Below, piece after piece: positions 17,727 to 26,054 of a stretch of DNA of 46,163 nt. Position numbers and translations under genes: made by a program. Below the pieces are notes generated by a model. That model saw only the letters and a program-made list of their open reading frames with translations. It was not told where the DNA came from and ran no database searches. The stretch lies in contig JABSPM010000004.1 in NCBI GenBank assembly GCA_013215095.1, positions 1-46,163 of the forward strand, read 5' to 3'. Numbering within the stretch: position 1 is the stretch's first letter; each line of letters opens with the position of its first letter. The stretch comes from Flavobacteriaceae bacterium (GTDB lineage: Bacteria > Bacteroidota > Bacteroidia > Flavobacteriales > Flavobacteriaceae).

Positions 17727-18105
17727 AATTCAATGTATATATGCGCAAATATAATAGTAATACTATTAATAATCAATAGTAAAACACTTTTTTGCGTAGT
17801 TTTAATTATAATTTGTATTTGAAATATGCTGAAAGGTTGATTATGATTTTCAATTTTTCCCTGATTATGAGTGAGAGAATAATCAATCGAATGATAGAGC
17901 GAATAAGTGCTTATAAATTTTGTATAGGCTTATTAAGCTCTTAAGGGAAGAGTTTTCTAGATTTATGAAAACTTTTACAGCAGAAAGTTCAATTTTAGCA
18001 CGATTTTTAGCATTATGCACAACGGTTTGACTAAGCTGCGTTTTAATGCAGTTTAGGTGATGCTGAGGAAGTTATTCGTTTATTCTCATTTTGTAACCTC
18101 TTGGG
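17727..18105. other. Non-coding gap with hairpin at 18031-18056
   Basis: Apart from the operator/promoter near 17750, no gene is seen. CTAAGCTGC (18031-18039) and GCAGTTTAG (18048-18056) form a 9-bp stem (one G-U pair) around 8 bases, about 50 bases downstream of the minus-strand outer-membrane gene. On that strand CCGTTGTGCA follows. It may be a 3' end structure of that gene. Confidence 0.4.
17746..17768 (-). promoter_or_regulatory. Promoter and TetR operator of exporter operon
   Basis: On the minus strand TATATTTG (17753 to 17746) is a perfect -7 box. Overlapping it, 17752-17768 is a 17-bp palindrome, TAATAGTA-A-TACTATTA, with both arms perfect. A further half-site (ATAGTA) follows at about 17775. 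The position on the core promoter fits a repressor site for the TetR gene that it precedes. Confidence 0.65.
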
Positions 18106-18666
18106 TTAAAACGAATAACCCAATGTCAAATTTCCATTAAGAAAAATCCCTGTTTCTTCCAATCTAGGGTATGATTGGTCAGGGAAAATTATAAGACCTG
18201 TACCTATCTGGATATTGTAAAAAAGCCCCTTCTCTCCTAATTTTCCTTTGTATCCAGTATAAAATTCTGGAACGATATAGAAATCAGAATAACTCTTTCC
18301 ATCCACAACGTTATTCTTTATTCGTACAAACTCTGGGTAAATGGAAAGCTCACTATTAACCCCTTTCCACCAAAAATGTCGGTATCCAAATGCTAAAGCA
18401 AACATAGTTTTGTCACCTTCATTTTCCGAAAAAATCCAAGGACGGTAATTTACACTCGTGATCAATTCTCCTTTCATCCCTTTTTTGAATTGAGCAACTT
18501 CTCTGGCATACTTTAATTGGTATATCTTAGGTAAAAAAGGCCAAATAAGATTAAACTCAATGCTATTTTTTACTGGTCTTAAGACACTAATAGTAGTTGA
18601 ATCATTTTGAGCATAGAGAGATGATAGAGAACAAATTAGCAGTAAGGTAAAGAAACATTTTTTCAT
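18106..18666 (-). CDS. Secreted outer-membrane beta-barrel-like protein
   Basis: A 186-residue protein of no family I recognise. It has a clear signal peptide (MKKCFFTLLLICSLSSLYAQ). The mature part is rich in alternating aromatic and polar strands (FALAFGYRHFWWKGVNSELS, FYNIQIGTGLIIF) and ends in Gly-Tyr-Ser-Phe, a C-terminal Phe as in outer-membrane barrels. About 8 strands would fit. It is a lone gene in the accessory region between the exporter operon and an IS1182 remnant. Confidence 0.6.
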   Translation of the reverse strand: MKKCFFTLLLICSLSSLYAQNDSTTISVLRPVKNSIEFNLIWPFLPKIYQLKYAREVAQFKKGMKGELITSVNYRPWIFSENEGDKTMFALAFGYRHFWWKGVNSELSIYPEFVRIKNNVVDGKSYSDFYIVPEFYTGYKGKLGEKGLFYNIQIGTGLIIFPDQSYPRLEETGIFLNGNLTLGYSF

Positions 18667-18907
18667 TGGAATTAAATTTAAAATTGTTTATTTAATTTAT
18701 TTTGAGCTCTACTCCAATTGACTCTATATCTAGAGTTCGTTGAATTGCTCATAACGGGAGTATGCGCATAAACTCCGTTTATTAAAATTTCTATTATAGG
18801 CTAAATAAAACTCATGTAGGCTGGTGAATTTAGTCTATTATAATGATCAATATAGCAAATATTATTTTTAAAGTGTCTAGAATCTTCTGCAAACACCTTG
18901 TATATGT

Positions 18908-19264
18908 TTAAAAATGTAGTATATATGGTTTTTTAGGCTGTTTTTTAGGGGTTTTATGCATAAATAAACATAAGTCTCCTAAAAGATTGTAACATATCAT
19001 TTCTAAATTAACCTCCGAGAGTACATGTTCTTTACCTTTCATTAGGGTATTGGTGAATCCCCATTGCCTTTTTAGTGTGCCAAATTGATGTTCGGTAACT
19101 TGTTGTCGCAATCTATAGTAATCCGAATTTTCTTTTACTCGTTTTTCATTAGATTCTATTGCTTCTTGATATTTAGAACGCTCTATTAGTCTACCATTTT
19201 TAGAGGTTGTGAATTGTATTCTTAGACCAAATGTTTTGTAGACTTTAAAATTTTTGTAGTGTTT
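18908..19264 (-). pseudogene. IS1182-type transposase, C-terminal remnant
   Basis: The minus frame is open from a stop at 19265-19267 to 18908. It reads as the C-terminal DDE region of an IS1182 family transposase: FTTSKNGRLIERSKYQ, EKRVKENSDYYRLRQQ, then EHQFGTLKRQWGFTNTLMKG with the conserved catalytic Glu, and VLSEVNLEMICYNL. Traces may continue to about 19390 (a FVFDNETDF stretch) with stops. The N-terminal two thirds and inverted repeats are not visible, so it is a dead fragment. To 19536 I see only decayed sequence and a hairpin. Confidence 0.8.
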
Positions 19265-19486
19265 TTACTCTAATTCTTTATCAATTATGGTGAAATTCAG
19301 ACTTTCAAAAATTCCAAGTTATTTTCTTTTATTCAAGAAGTCAGTTTCATTGTCAAAAACAAATTTTCCTCCATTCATGCTTTTATAAAATCTGGACTCG
19401 AATGCCAAAATGCAAATGCATTCCAATACCCATACTAGTTGAAATCACACCAAACGCAAGCAGGGCTTGGGTTTTAGTCAACAGGA

Positions 19487-19518
19487 TGTTCAGATTTTGC
19501 GCTTCGGCAATCCGAACA
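19487..19518 (-). repeat. Strong hairpin after PEGA lipoprotein gene
   Basis: TGTTCAGATT (19487-19496) and AATCCGAACA (19509-19518) form a 10-bp stem with one G-U pair on the minus strand and a 12-base loop rich in GC. It lies about 20 bases beyond the lipoprotein stop codon. No T run follows, so a plain terminator is unlikely. Confidence 0.5.
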
Positions 19519-19536
19519 CTAGTTATTGTAGACTTT

Positions 19537-20004
19537 TTATTCCGATTTTTTTAATTGTCCAACTTTTTCAGAACTCGGATCAACGTCCATACTTATATTA
19601 ATAAATAATTTTCCGTTTTCTGAGGTATATGTTGTTCCGCTTTTTGGACTTCCGTCAATTTCCTCAGGTTTTAATTTATGTATTGCTCCAGTTATTGGGT
19701 CAATTATAATTCCAATTAGTCCACCAAAAGCGATATTTCCAATATACCAAGCATTGAATTTCTTATCCAGCTTTGTTTCATAGGTTTCATATCCGTCCAA
19801 TTTGAGTACCAGATTGTATTCTTGATTTCTTTTCAGGTTTTTTTGAATAGGCGTGTTTCCGACTTCGATTTCGTTGATATAAACTTTTGCTGAAGTAGGC
19901 TTTGAAGTAATTTCTACATTTTGTCGTGAACCTGAGATAATAGTTGCACAACTTGTTAGAAATAACACTGATGAAAGTAGGATAGTTTTAAAAATAGTTC
20001 TCAT
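19537..20004 (-). CDS. PEGA-domain lipoprotein
   Basis: A 155-residue lipoprotein: signal peptide with lipobox SVLFLTSC, lipidated Cys at residue 19. A PEGA domain follows (about 25-70: SKPTSAKVYINEIEVGNTP ... LKLDGYETYE), a fold often found in surface lipoproteins. A hydrophobic segment NIAFGGLIGIIIDPITGAI near the middle is common in this lipoprotein group. It is 17 bases downstream of another small lipoprotein gene and probably co-transcribed with it. The role is unknown; it is probably at the cell surface or in the periplasm. Confidence 0.75.
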   Translation of the reverse strand: MRTIFKTILLSSVLFLTSCATIISGSRQNVEITSKPTSAKVYINEIEVGNTPIQKNLKRNQEYNLVLKLDGYETYETKLDKKFNAWYIGNIAFGGLIGIIIDPITGAIHKLKPEEIDGSPKSGTTYTSENGKLFINISMDVDPSSEKVGQLKKSE

Positions 20005-20021
20005 TGATTTGTTTTTAGTAT

Positions 20022-20414
20022 TTAGTCAAGTTTTAATTTGTATTGAGGTAACGATGAAACATCTCCATCATATTTGTAAAGTTCAATTTTTAATCGATAG
20101 CAACTGCTCCACAAATCAGGCTTTTTTTTGTCCACAACTTTTACAATATTAGCTCCGTTTTTTCTGGCCTCAACTCTTGCTTGATTCATCAAGCTGTTAA
20201 AACTGCAATCCGTTGAAAATCCAGAATCTTGAAATCTTAAATCTCCTACTTTAGTCAAGTTTTTTGGTAATTCGTGTTCTATATCCAAAAACGCTACTTT
20301 TTGGTCAATAGACAATTTTGGTTGTGGGTTAGTAAAATTTGAAGATATTTTTGGACTACAACTTGTAAATCCGATTACTGTAATTATAAACAGCATTTTA
20401 GTCATTTGGTTCAT
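20022..20414 (-). CDS. Small lipoprotein, RcsF/DUF4156-like
   Basis: A 130-residue lipoprotein (lipobox VIGFTSC, Cys19) with an N-terminal tether rich in Ser/Asn/Pro. The globular part, with ARVEARKNGANIVKVVDKK and later Cys residues, has the layout of RcsF/DUF4156-type envelope lipoproteins. That is a resemblance by eye, not a proven family. The ATG at 20414 is used here; a second in-frame ATG at 20402 is possible. It forms a pair with the PEGA lipoprotein downstream. Confidence 0.55.
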   Translation of the reverse strand: MNQMTKMLFIITVIGFTSCSPKISSNFTNPQPKLSIDQKVAFLDIEHELPKNLTKVGDLRFQDSGFSTDCSFNSLMNQARVEARKNGANIVKVVDKKKPDLWSSCYRLKIELYKYDGDVSSLPQYKLKLD

Positions 20415-20757
20415 ATGTTAAATTTAATTTTCAATTTTGTCTGTGTTATACTGATATAGGTTGACCTTTTTTTAAGGTTAATTTTTCTTTTTTAGGCATC
20501 TTAAAAGATGCTATAGCAATATACTAAATTAACAAATTTTTGTAACCAATCAGTCTCAAACTTACGGTTAATTTTTGGTTTTGTGTATGTTATTAACAAT
20601 TAGATAGTTGTTATTCACGGATATAATCCATTTCTTCAGGTTAGAGTCAAGAAAACACAGTATTTATTCGGATTTGTTAATAAAACGCCATGCGGGAGTG
20701 AAGAAGTATTAGGGCTATTTCTAGGCTATCTTTCCTAGACTTAGGATCTTTGTATCA
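20415..20757. other. Non-coding gap, hairpin at 20496-20511
   Basis: No gene is recognised. GCATCTT / AAGATGC gives a compact hairpin at about 20496-20511, upstream of the minus-strand lipoprotein pair. The last about 100 bases should be the original leader of the IS66 tnpC fragment. I see no tnpB coding sequence here. Confidence 0.4.
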
Positions 20758-20982
20758 ATGCCACAAGGTCCGACATACAAAGAATTAGCCTCTTTAGTAA
20801 GGCAGCAGTCAGCCATCATTGAAAAGCAGGCACATCAAATAAGGTTGCTTCAACAACAAGTTGCTCTTATAACTATTTTGGAAAAGCAAATAGAGCATCT
20901 AAAGGCAGAAATTCAATACCAATCATTTTTTGATTATCAATCAAGAGGTACTTTAACATTATGTGTAGAGAATGCTTCATAA
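20758..20982 (+). pseudogene. tnpC: IS66 transposase TnpC, N-terminal fragment
   Basis: 74 codons that match the leucine-zipper start of the IS66 transposase (TnpC, normally about 500 residues): repeated LVRQQSAIIEKQAHQIRLLQ and ILEKQIEHLKAEI. Homology ends near residue 56, after which an unrelated tail leads to a stop. The DDE catalytic core is absent. Same strand as tnpB at 12178, with no tnpB directly upstream here. A dead fragment that marks the right side of the accessory region. Confidence 0.8.
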
Positions 20983-21061
20983 AGCATTTAATTCTAGAAT
21001 GAAAATTTAACAAACAAAAGGATAACCGTATATTAACGTTAAAATCAATAGGAATTCCAAT

Positions 21062-21178
21062 ATGCAATATTTAGAATGTCAAAAGGAATTTGAAGGAAGA
21101 ATTGGTAAAAAATTTTGCGATAGTTATTGTTGTACTGCGTATCATTATGCTCAAAATAAAACCAAAAACAAGAGCTGA
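21062..21178 (+). CDS. Small zinc-ribbon-like protein, possibly truncated
   Basis: A 38-codon frame. EFEGRIGKKFCDSYCCTAYH resembles the start of a Bacteroidota family of Cys-rich proteins with a CxxC ... GRxGKxFCSxxCxxxYH layout. The first Cys pair is reduced to a single Cys (LECQKEF), and intact relatives that I recall continue for another 50-80 residues. Most likely the remnant of such a gene, 80 bases after the tnpC fragment. Confidence 0.45.
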   Translation: MQYLECQKEFEGRIGKKFCDSYCCTAYHYAQNKTKNKS

Positions 21179-21383
21179 TACCAATTCGCGCTAAATCCAT
21201 TACGTTTGAATATGCGTTTGCTCAACTTCTAAAACAAAAGTGTAACATCAGTCCTTCAAAAGGAAGATTTAAAACATGTTACTAAAACTCGAGCAGTCCA
21301 AACAGAAGTTATTGCATCGCGTTTTTATCCGAACATTATTCTTCTATAATATATTTATATGTCTAATTAAATAAAGGTCAAAC
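21179..21383. other. Non-coding gap, nothing recognised
   Basis: Possibly the decayed rest of the zinc-ribbon gene. There are no open frames with family features and no clear promoter, and no terminator is visible for the minus-strand E1 gene that ends at 21384. Confidence 0.3.
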
Positions 21384-23450
21384 TTAATAATCTAAGAGTT
21401 CTTGCAATTTTACTTGCACCTTTTCTTTAGACGGAATCATTGTGTGTTCTAAGGCTGAATTTAATGGAATTGCTGGCATGTTTTCACTACCAATAACCAT
21501 TACAGGAGCGTCCAAACTTTGAAAACACAGCTCTTGAATTTTTCCGGCTAATGCTCTTGCAAAACTATTATTTGATGGCTCTTCAGTGACTACCAAACAC
21601 TTGCCTGTTTTTTTAACAGAGGTCATAATGGTCGTTTCATCTAAAGGTGCTAAAGTTCTCAAATCAATAATTTCTACTTGGTCTCTGAGTTCTTCAGTAG
21701 CATTATACGCCCAATGCACACCCATACCATAGGTCACAATCGTTGCGGTTTCTACTTCATTTTGCTGCCATATTTCTTGTAAGACCCAAGCTTTACCAAA
21801 TGGCAGCACATAATCTTTGGAGGGCTCTATAGAAGTTGCACCTTCTGTTCCTGGAACTTTAGACCAATATAACCCTTTGTGCTCTAAAATGACGACCGGG
21901 TTTGGGTCGTGATAAGCTGCTTTTATTAGCCCTTTTAAATCTGCACCATTGCTTGGATATGCTATTTTTATACCGCGAATGTTTGTAATTACGCTTTCTA
22001 CCGATGACGAATGATAAGGACCTCCGCTACCATAGGCGCCAATAGGCACGCGCAAAATCATACTTACTGGCCATTTTCCGTTAGACAAATAGCAACTACG
22101 ACTTACTTCTGTAAATAATTGGTTTAATCCTGGCCATATATAATCTGCAAATTGCACTTCAACAATAGGCTTTAAGCCTACAGCACTCATACCAACGGTT
22201 GAACCTACAATAAAGGCTTCTTGAATAGGTGTGTTAAATACACGATCGTCACCAAATTTTTGTGCCAATGTTGCTGCTGCTCTAAACACGCCTCCTAAGC
22301 GTCCGCCAACATCCTGTCCATACAACAAACAACGTTGGTTCTCTCGCATCAATTCTTCAATAGCATGTAATGCACAATCTACCATGACTACACGTTCACC
22401 GTCTTCTGGAGAACGTTCACCTGTTTCTTCAGTAATTGGTGTTGGTGCGAAGTCATGCGTGAATAAGTCTTCTGGAGTTGGGTCGTCTTCTTTTAAGGCT
22501 TTTTCAAAATCTGAAGCCACTTTGTCTTGGGCATCTTTTTCTATCGCTTCTACTTCTTCTGAAGTAAATCCATTACCTAACAATTGTTGCTTTAAAACAG
22601 GGTAAGGGTCTCTAGAACGTGCTTCTTCTAAGTCATCCCGATACCACTCCATACGAACACCAGATGTATGGTGATTTAGTAAAGGAACTTTTGCATGCAC
22701 TACAAATGGACGGCGTTCTTTTCTTATCGTTGCAATTACCGTTTCAATAGCTTTATAACTTTCCATGAAGTTTGCTCCATCTATAGTAATAGCTTCTAAT
22801 CCATTAAAACCTTTTGCATAATCAAAAGCATTTTGGGCTCTAGTTTCTGCTGCATTGGCAGAAATATCCCATCCATTGTCTTGTACTAGGTATAAGATTG
22901 GCATTTGTTTTAGCGCTGCCATTTGAAATGCTTCTGCGATTTCTCCTTCTGTTACCGAAGCATCGCCTAGAGAGCATACTGCAATTGGGTTTAGCGGTGT
23001 TTCGCTATCGGAATGAGTGATGGTTGTATTTTCTAAATGTTGGTTTTCTAGATACTGCATTCCCATGGCAACTCCTGTTGCTGGAATGGCCTGCATTCCT
23101 GTTGCTGAGGACTGGTGTGGTATTTTTGGCTTATCTATATCCTTTAAGCTAGGGTGTGAGTAATAGGTTCGACCTCCAGAAAATGGATCGTTTTTTTTGG
23201 CTAGCAATTGCAGCATTAAATCATAGGGTTGCATACCAAAAGCTAATAGCATAGCGTCATCACGATAATATGGAAAGGCATAATCTTGTGGTAATAACTG
23301 CAATCCAATTGCTGTTTGGACGGCTTCATGACCACGAGAAGTTGCATGTACATATTTTGATACTTGTTTAAAATTTGCTTCGTATAGTTCTGCCATAGCT
23401 TTGGCTGTACACAAATTGAAAAACCCTTTTTTTAGAATATCTTTTTTCAT
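21384..23450 (-). CDS. Branched-chain 2-oxoacid dehydrogenase E1, fused alpha and beta
   Basis: The thiamin-diphosphate E1 component that decarboxylates the 2-oxo acids of Val, Leu and Ile and acylates the E2 lipoyl arm. It is a single chain of 688 residues. The alpha part has the TPP motif GDASVTEG (about residue 162) ending in QDNGW, and the loop HHTSGVR. The beta part starts near residue 345 (LLYGQDVGGRLGGVF, VGLKPIVEVQFADY, and a transketolase C-terminal domain). I start at ATG 23450; an in-frame GTG lies 12 bases upstream. Neighbours ilvE and E2 on the same strand support branched-chain substrates. Pyruvate is less likely but not excluded. E3 is not in the window. Confidence 0.9.
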   Translation of the reverse strand: MKKDILKKGFFNLCTAKAMAELYEANFKQVSKYVHATSRGHEAVQTAIGLQLLPQDYAFPYYRDDAMLLAFGMQPYDLMLQLLAKKNDPFSGGRTYYSHPSLKDIDKPKIPHQSSATGMQAIPATGVAMGMQYLENQHLENTTITHSDSETPLNPIAVCSLGDASVTEGEIAEAFQMAALKQMPILYLVQDNGWDISANAAETRAQNAFDYAKGFNGLEAITIDGANFMESYKAIETVIATIRKERRPFVVHAKVPLLNHHTSGVRMEWYRDDLEEARSRDPYPVLKQQLLGNGFTSEEVEAIEKDAQDKVASDFEKALKEDDPTPEDLFTHDFAPTPITEETGERSPEDGERVVMVDCALHAIEELMRENQRCLLYGQDVGGRLGGVFRAAATLAQKFGDDRVFNTPIQEAFIVGSTVGMSAVGLKPIVEVQFADYIWPGLNQLFTEVSRSCYLSNGKWPVSMILRVPIGAYGSGGPYHSSSVESVITNIRGIKIAYPSNGADLKGLIKAAYHDPNPVVILEHKGLYWSKVPGTEGATSIEPSKDYVLPFGKAWVLQEIWQQNEVETATIVTYGMGVHWAYNATEELRDQVEIIDLRTLAPLDETTIMTSVKKTGKCLVVTEEPSNNSFARALAGKIQELCFQSLDAPVMVIGSENMPAIPLNSALEHTMIPSKEKVQVKLQELLDY

Positions 23451-23462
23451 ATCTATTTCCAC

Positions 23463-23637
23463 ACCTTGGGAATTGTATTAATTGTTTCTTCTTTTTAAAT
23501 GAGATGCCGTTCTAAACGCGGCAACACAACGCCGTTGTTTTTGCGTTAAGGATTAAGGCATTGTTGAAGCTCCTCGTAGAGAGCGACTGCCGAAAGCCTG
23601 ACCCTTTGCAGTTGTAACTAAAAAGGGTAACGCCCTT
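23463..23637 (-). repeat. GC-rich structured spacer / dispersed-repeat-like element
   Basis: This spacer between ilvE and E1 is much richer in GC than its surroundings and contains nested inverted repeats. AAGGG-CGTTA-CCCTT on the minus strand (23637-23623) is followed by T, which could terminate ilvE. ACCCTTT / AAAGGGT pair at 23601-23628, and CAACGCCGTTG lies near 23525-23540. From memory, the GGGCGTTACCC ... TTAACGC layout recurs between genes in Flavobacteriia. I cannot confirm this here. Confidence 0.45.
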
Positions 23638-24703
23638 ATAATCCTGTTTTGTCTATTTTAACCATCCAATTAAACAGGTCGTCTCCTTGCCCTGTTTTTA
23701 TGGCGTTTAAAGTTGTATTGACTTCTAATCCCACTGGACTTTCATCTGAGACGTGAATGACTTGATTTTTATAACCGATTTCTTGAATATAGGCAATACC
23801 AACTGCTGTTCCTGTACCAAAAGCTTCTTGTAGGATGCCGCTTTTGGAGGCTTCGATAATTTCATCTATTGTAATGGGGCGTGCTGTGACTTCATATCCT
23901 TTATGACGCAATACATCCATAACACTCATGCGTGTAATACCATCTAAAATGGCGCCATCACGCTTTGGTGTGATAAATTTCCCATCAATTTTAAAGAAAA
24001 TATTCATGGTACCTACTTCTTGAATATATTTATGTTCTACGGCGTCTAACCACAATACTTGATCATAGGCTTTTGCTTTTGCCAATTCTGTTGGTCTAAT
24101 TGCAGCAGCATAATTTCCTGCAGCTTTAGCTTCTCCTGTGCCGCCTTCTGCTGCTCTAATAAATTTGGTTTCTGCATAGAGCTTAATACGGTTGCTAAAA
24201 AATGTTCCTGCTGGCGAAGCAATAACTATAAATTTATAGCTTGTTGCGGCTCTCATGCCTATAAATGGCTCATCGGCATACATAAATGGACGCAAATACA
24301 AGGCGCTTCCCTCTTGAGGTGGAATCCAAGGGTGTTCTATAGCGACTAATTGCTTTAAGGCTTCTACAAATAAATCTTCTGGGAAATGTGGCATTCCCAT
24401 ACGATCTGCACTAAAATTTAAGCGTGCTGCATTCTTCTCTGGTCGGAAAAGCATGGGCGAACCATCTTCATGAACAGTTGCTTTCATTCCTTCAAAAATA
24501 GCTTGTCCGTAATGTAAAGCCATTGCTGCTGGATGTGTTGGGATACGCTCTAAAGGTTCTATTCTTGGGTTGTTCCATTGTCCATTATCATAATCACAAA
24601 TAAACATGTGGTCTGTAAAGGTTCTTCCTAATGGGATATTATTGAAGTCTAAGTCCTTAACTTTTGATGTATTGACTGTGGTGATTTTTATGTTGTGTTC
24701 CAT
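23636..24703 (-). CDS. ilvE: Branched-chain amino acid aminotransferase
   Basis: A PLP enzyme that interconverts Leu/Ile/Val with their 2-oxo acids. I start at ATG 24703 (MEHNIKITT, 355 residues), four bases after the E2 stop; the track-length form with nine more residues would overlap E2. Fold-type IV motifs are present: ALHYGQAIFEGMKA, LYLRPFMYA, and the PLP Lys at about residue 193 in TGEAKAAGNYA, followed by EVGTMNIFF and GITRMSVMDV. The context between E2 and E1 shows a catabolic role, supplying 2-oxo acids to the dehydrogenase, though the enzyme also serves synthesis. Confidence 0.95.
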   Translation of the reverse strand: MEHNIKITTVNTSKVKDLDFNNIPLGRTFTDHMFICDYDNGQWNNPRIEPLERIPTHPAAMALHYGQAIFEGMKATVHEDGSPMLFRPEKNAARLNFSADRMGMPHFPEDLFVEALKQLVAIEHPWIPPQEGSALYLRPFMYADEPFIGMRAATSYKFIVIASPAGTFFSNRIKLYAETKFIRAAEGGTGEAKAAGNYAAAIRPTELAKAKAYDQVLWLDAVEHKYIQEVGTMNIFFKIDGKFITPKRDGAILDGITRMSVMDVLRHKGYEVTARPITIDEIIEASKSGILQEAFGTGTAVGIAYIQEIGYKNQVIHVSDESPVGLEVNTTLNAIKTGQGDDLFNWMVKIDKTGL

Positions 24704-24707
24704 GCTA

Positions 24708-26054
24708 TTATAAGGTTCTATTGATATCAAATTGTTCTAAATTGTCTGCAATGCGTCTTAAAAAGCTTCCGCCCAAATAGCCATCTACTACACGGTGGTC
24801 GAATGACAATGATAAATACATCATACTTCTAATGGCTATCTCATCGCCTTTATCTGTTGTAATAACCTCAGCGCGTTTTTTGATAATTCCTAATGCTAAA
24901 ATGGCGACTTCTGGTTGATTGATAATTGGTGTTCCCATTAAGCTTCCAAAGGTTCCAACATTAGAAATAGTAAAGGTACTACCTTGTATATCTTCGGGTT
25001 TTAAGTTGTTTTCTCTGGCCTTGCTTGCCAATGCATTAACATCTGCGGCAATATCTTGTAAGGCTTTTTTATCTGCATCTTTAACCACAGGTACAATGAG
25101 ATTTCCGCTTGGTAAAGCAGTTGCCATTCCGATATTAATATGTTCTTTTACGATGATGTTTTCGCCATCGACAGAGACATTAATCATTGGAAAATCTTTT
25201 ACGGCATTTGCTACAGCTTCTACAAATAATGGTGTAAAGGTTAGTTTTTCCGCATAATTTTCTTGGAACGCCACTTTGTGTTTATTTCTCCACTGCACCA
25301 GTTCGGTTAAGTCTGCTTCTACATAAGCGGTAACGTGCGGTGATGTATGTTTTGAATAGACCATATGGTCTGCAATCATCTGGCGCATGCGATCCATTTT
25401 TACAATTTTCCCTGTGCCTTTATCTAAATTCAATTGTGGAATACGATATGCTGTTGGGTCTTTGCTAACCGCAGGTTGCACAAATTTATATGGGCGTCCA
25501 TCATTAATATATTGAAAGATATCACTTTTGCGCAAACGCTTATCTGTACCTGTTGCTGGAATACGCGCTAATTCTTCAAAACTGATATGATGTGCTTTAG
25601 CAATAGCTATTATTAAAGGGGAAAAGAACGTATTGTTGTTTATGGATGCCGAAACCGAAGATGTGTTTGTATTTGAGGCAGTAGCTGCTAACTTTGGACG
25701 CTTAACTTTTTTGGGTTCTGCTTGCAAAGTCTGCTGAGCCGTATCTGCTTTTATATGCTTTTTAGATTTTACCTTAGAGGTCGAACCATCGGTTTTGATA
25801 ATCGCAATAGTATCACCTATTTGAATCACATCATTACTATTGAATAGTAGCTCCTCAACGATTCCTGTAACCGTGGATGGCACTTCAGAATCTACCTTAT
25901 CTGTAGCCACTTCAAGCAGCATTTCATCTTCTTCAATAGTATCACCAACATTTTTCAACCATGTGATAATAGTTGCTTCAGAAATACTTTCGCCCAGTTT
26001 GGGCATTTTAAATTCATAATGTCCTGCGGAAGCAAGATTCTCATTTTTGCTCAT
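24708..26054 (-). CDS. 2-oxoacid dehydrogenase E2 (dihydrolipoyl acyltransferase)
   Basis: The 448-residue E2 core of the branched-chain complex. A single N-terminal lipoyl domain has its Lys at residue 53 (EVATDKVDSEVPS), followed by an Ala/Thr/Lys linker. An E3-binding domain sits at about 145-185 (SPLIIAIAKAHHISFEELAR), and the catalytic domain ends with SLSFDHRVVDG (His420). It opens the E2-ilvE-E1 gene set. A TAnnTTTG box at 26375-26368 about 315 bases upstream could be its promoter, with a long leader. Confidence 0.92.
   Translation of the reverse strand: MSKNENLASAGHYEFKMPKLGESISEATIITWLKNVGDTIEEDEMLLEVATDKVDSEVPSTVTGIVEELLFNSNDVIQIGDTIAIIKTDGSTSKVKSKKHIKADTAQQTLQAEPKKVKRPKLAATASNTNTSSVSASINNNTFFSPLIIAIAKAHHISFEELARIPATGTDKRLRKSDIFQYINDGRPYKFVQPAVSKDPTAYRIPQLNLDKGTGKIVKMDRMRQMIADHMVYSKHTSPHVTAYVEADLTELVQWRNKHKVAFQENYAEKLTFTPLFVEAVANAVKDFPMINVSVDGENIIVKEHINIGMATALPSGNLIVPVVKDADKKALQDIAADVNALASKARENNLKPEDIQGSTFTISNVGTFGSLMGTPIINQPEVAILALGIIKKRAEVITTDKGDEIAIRSMMYLSLSFDHRVVDGYLGGSFLRRIADNLEQFDINRTL

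Noticed and set aside
11529-21383. tRNA-Thr as attachment site of an integrated island
   Set aside because: I looked for a second copy of the tRNA 3' end (CTCCATCGGCT) further right and found none; no integrase gene is present.
22231-22605. Plus-strand frame opposite the E1 gene (and similar frames opposite E2, ilvE, paaZ, alaS)
   Set aside because: Antisense shadows of conserved genes, Ser/Thr/Pro-rich and without homology.
23463-23637. Assigning the folded spacer to a named structured RNA
   Set aside because: I cannot match it to a known consensus by eye; only described as a repeat-like spacer.
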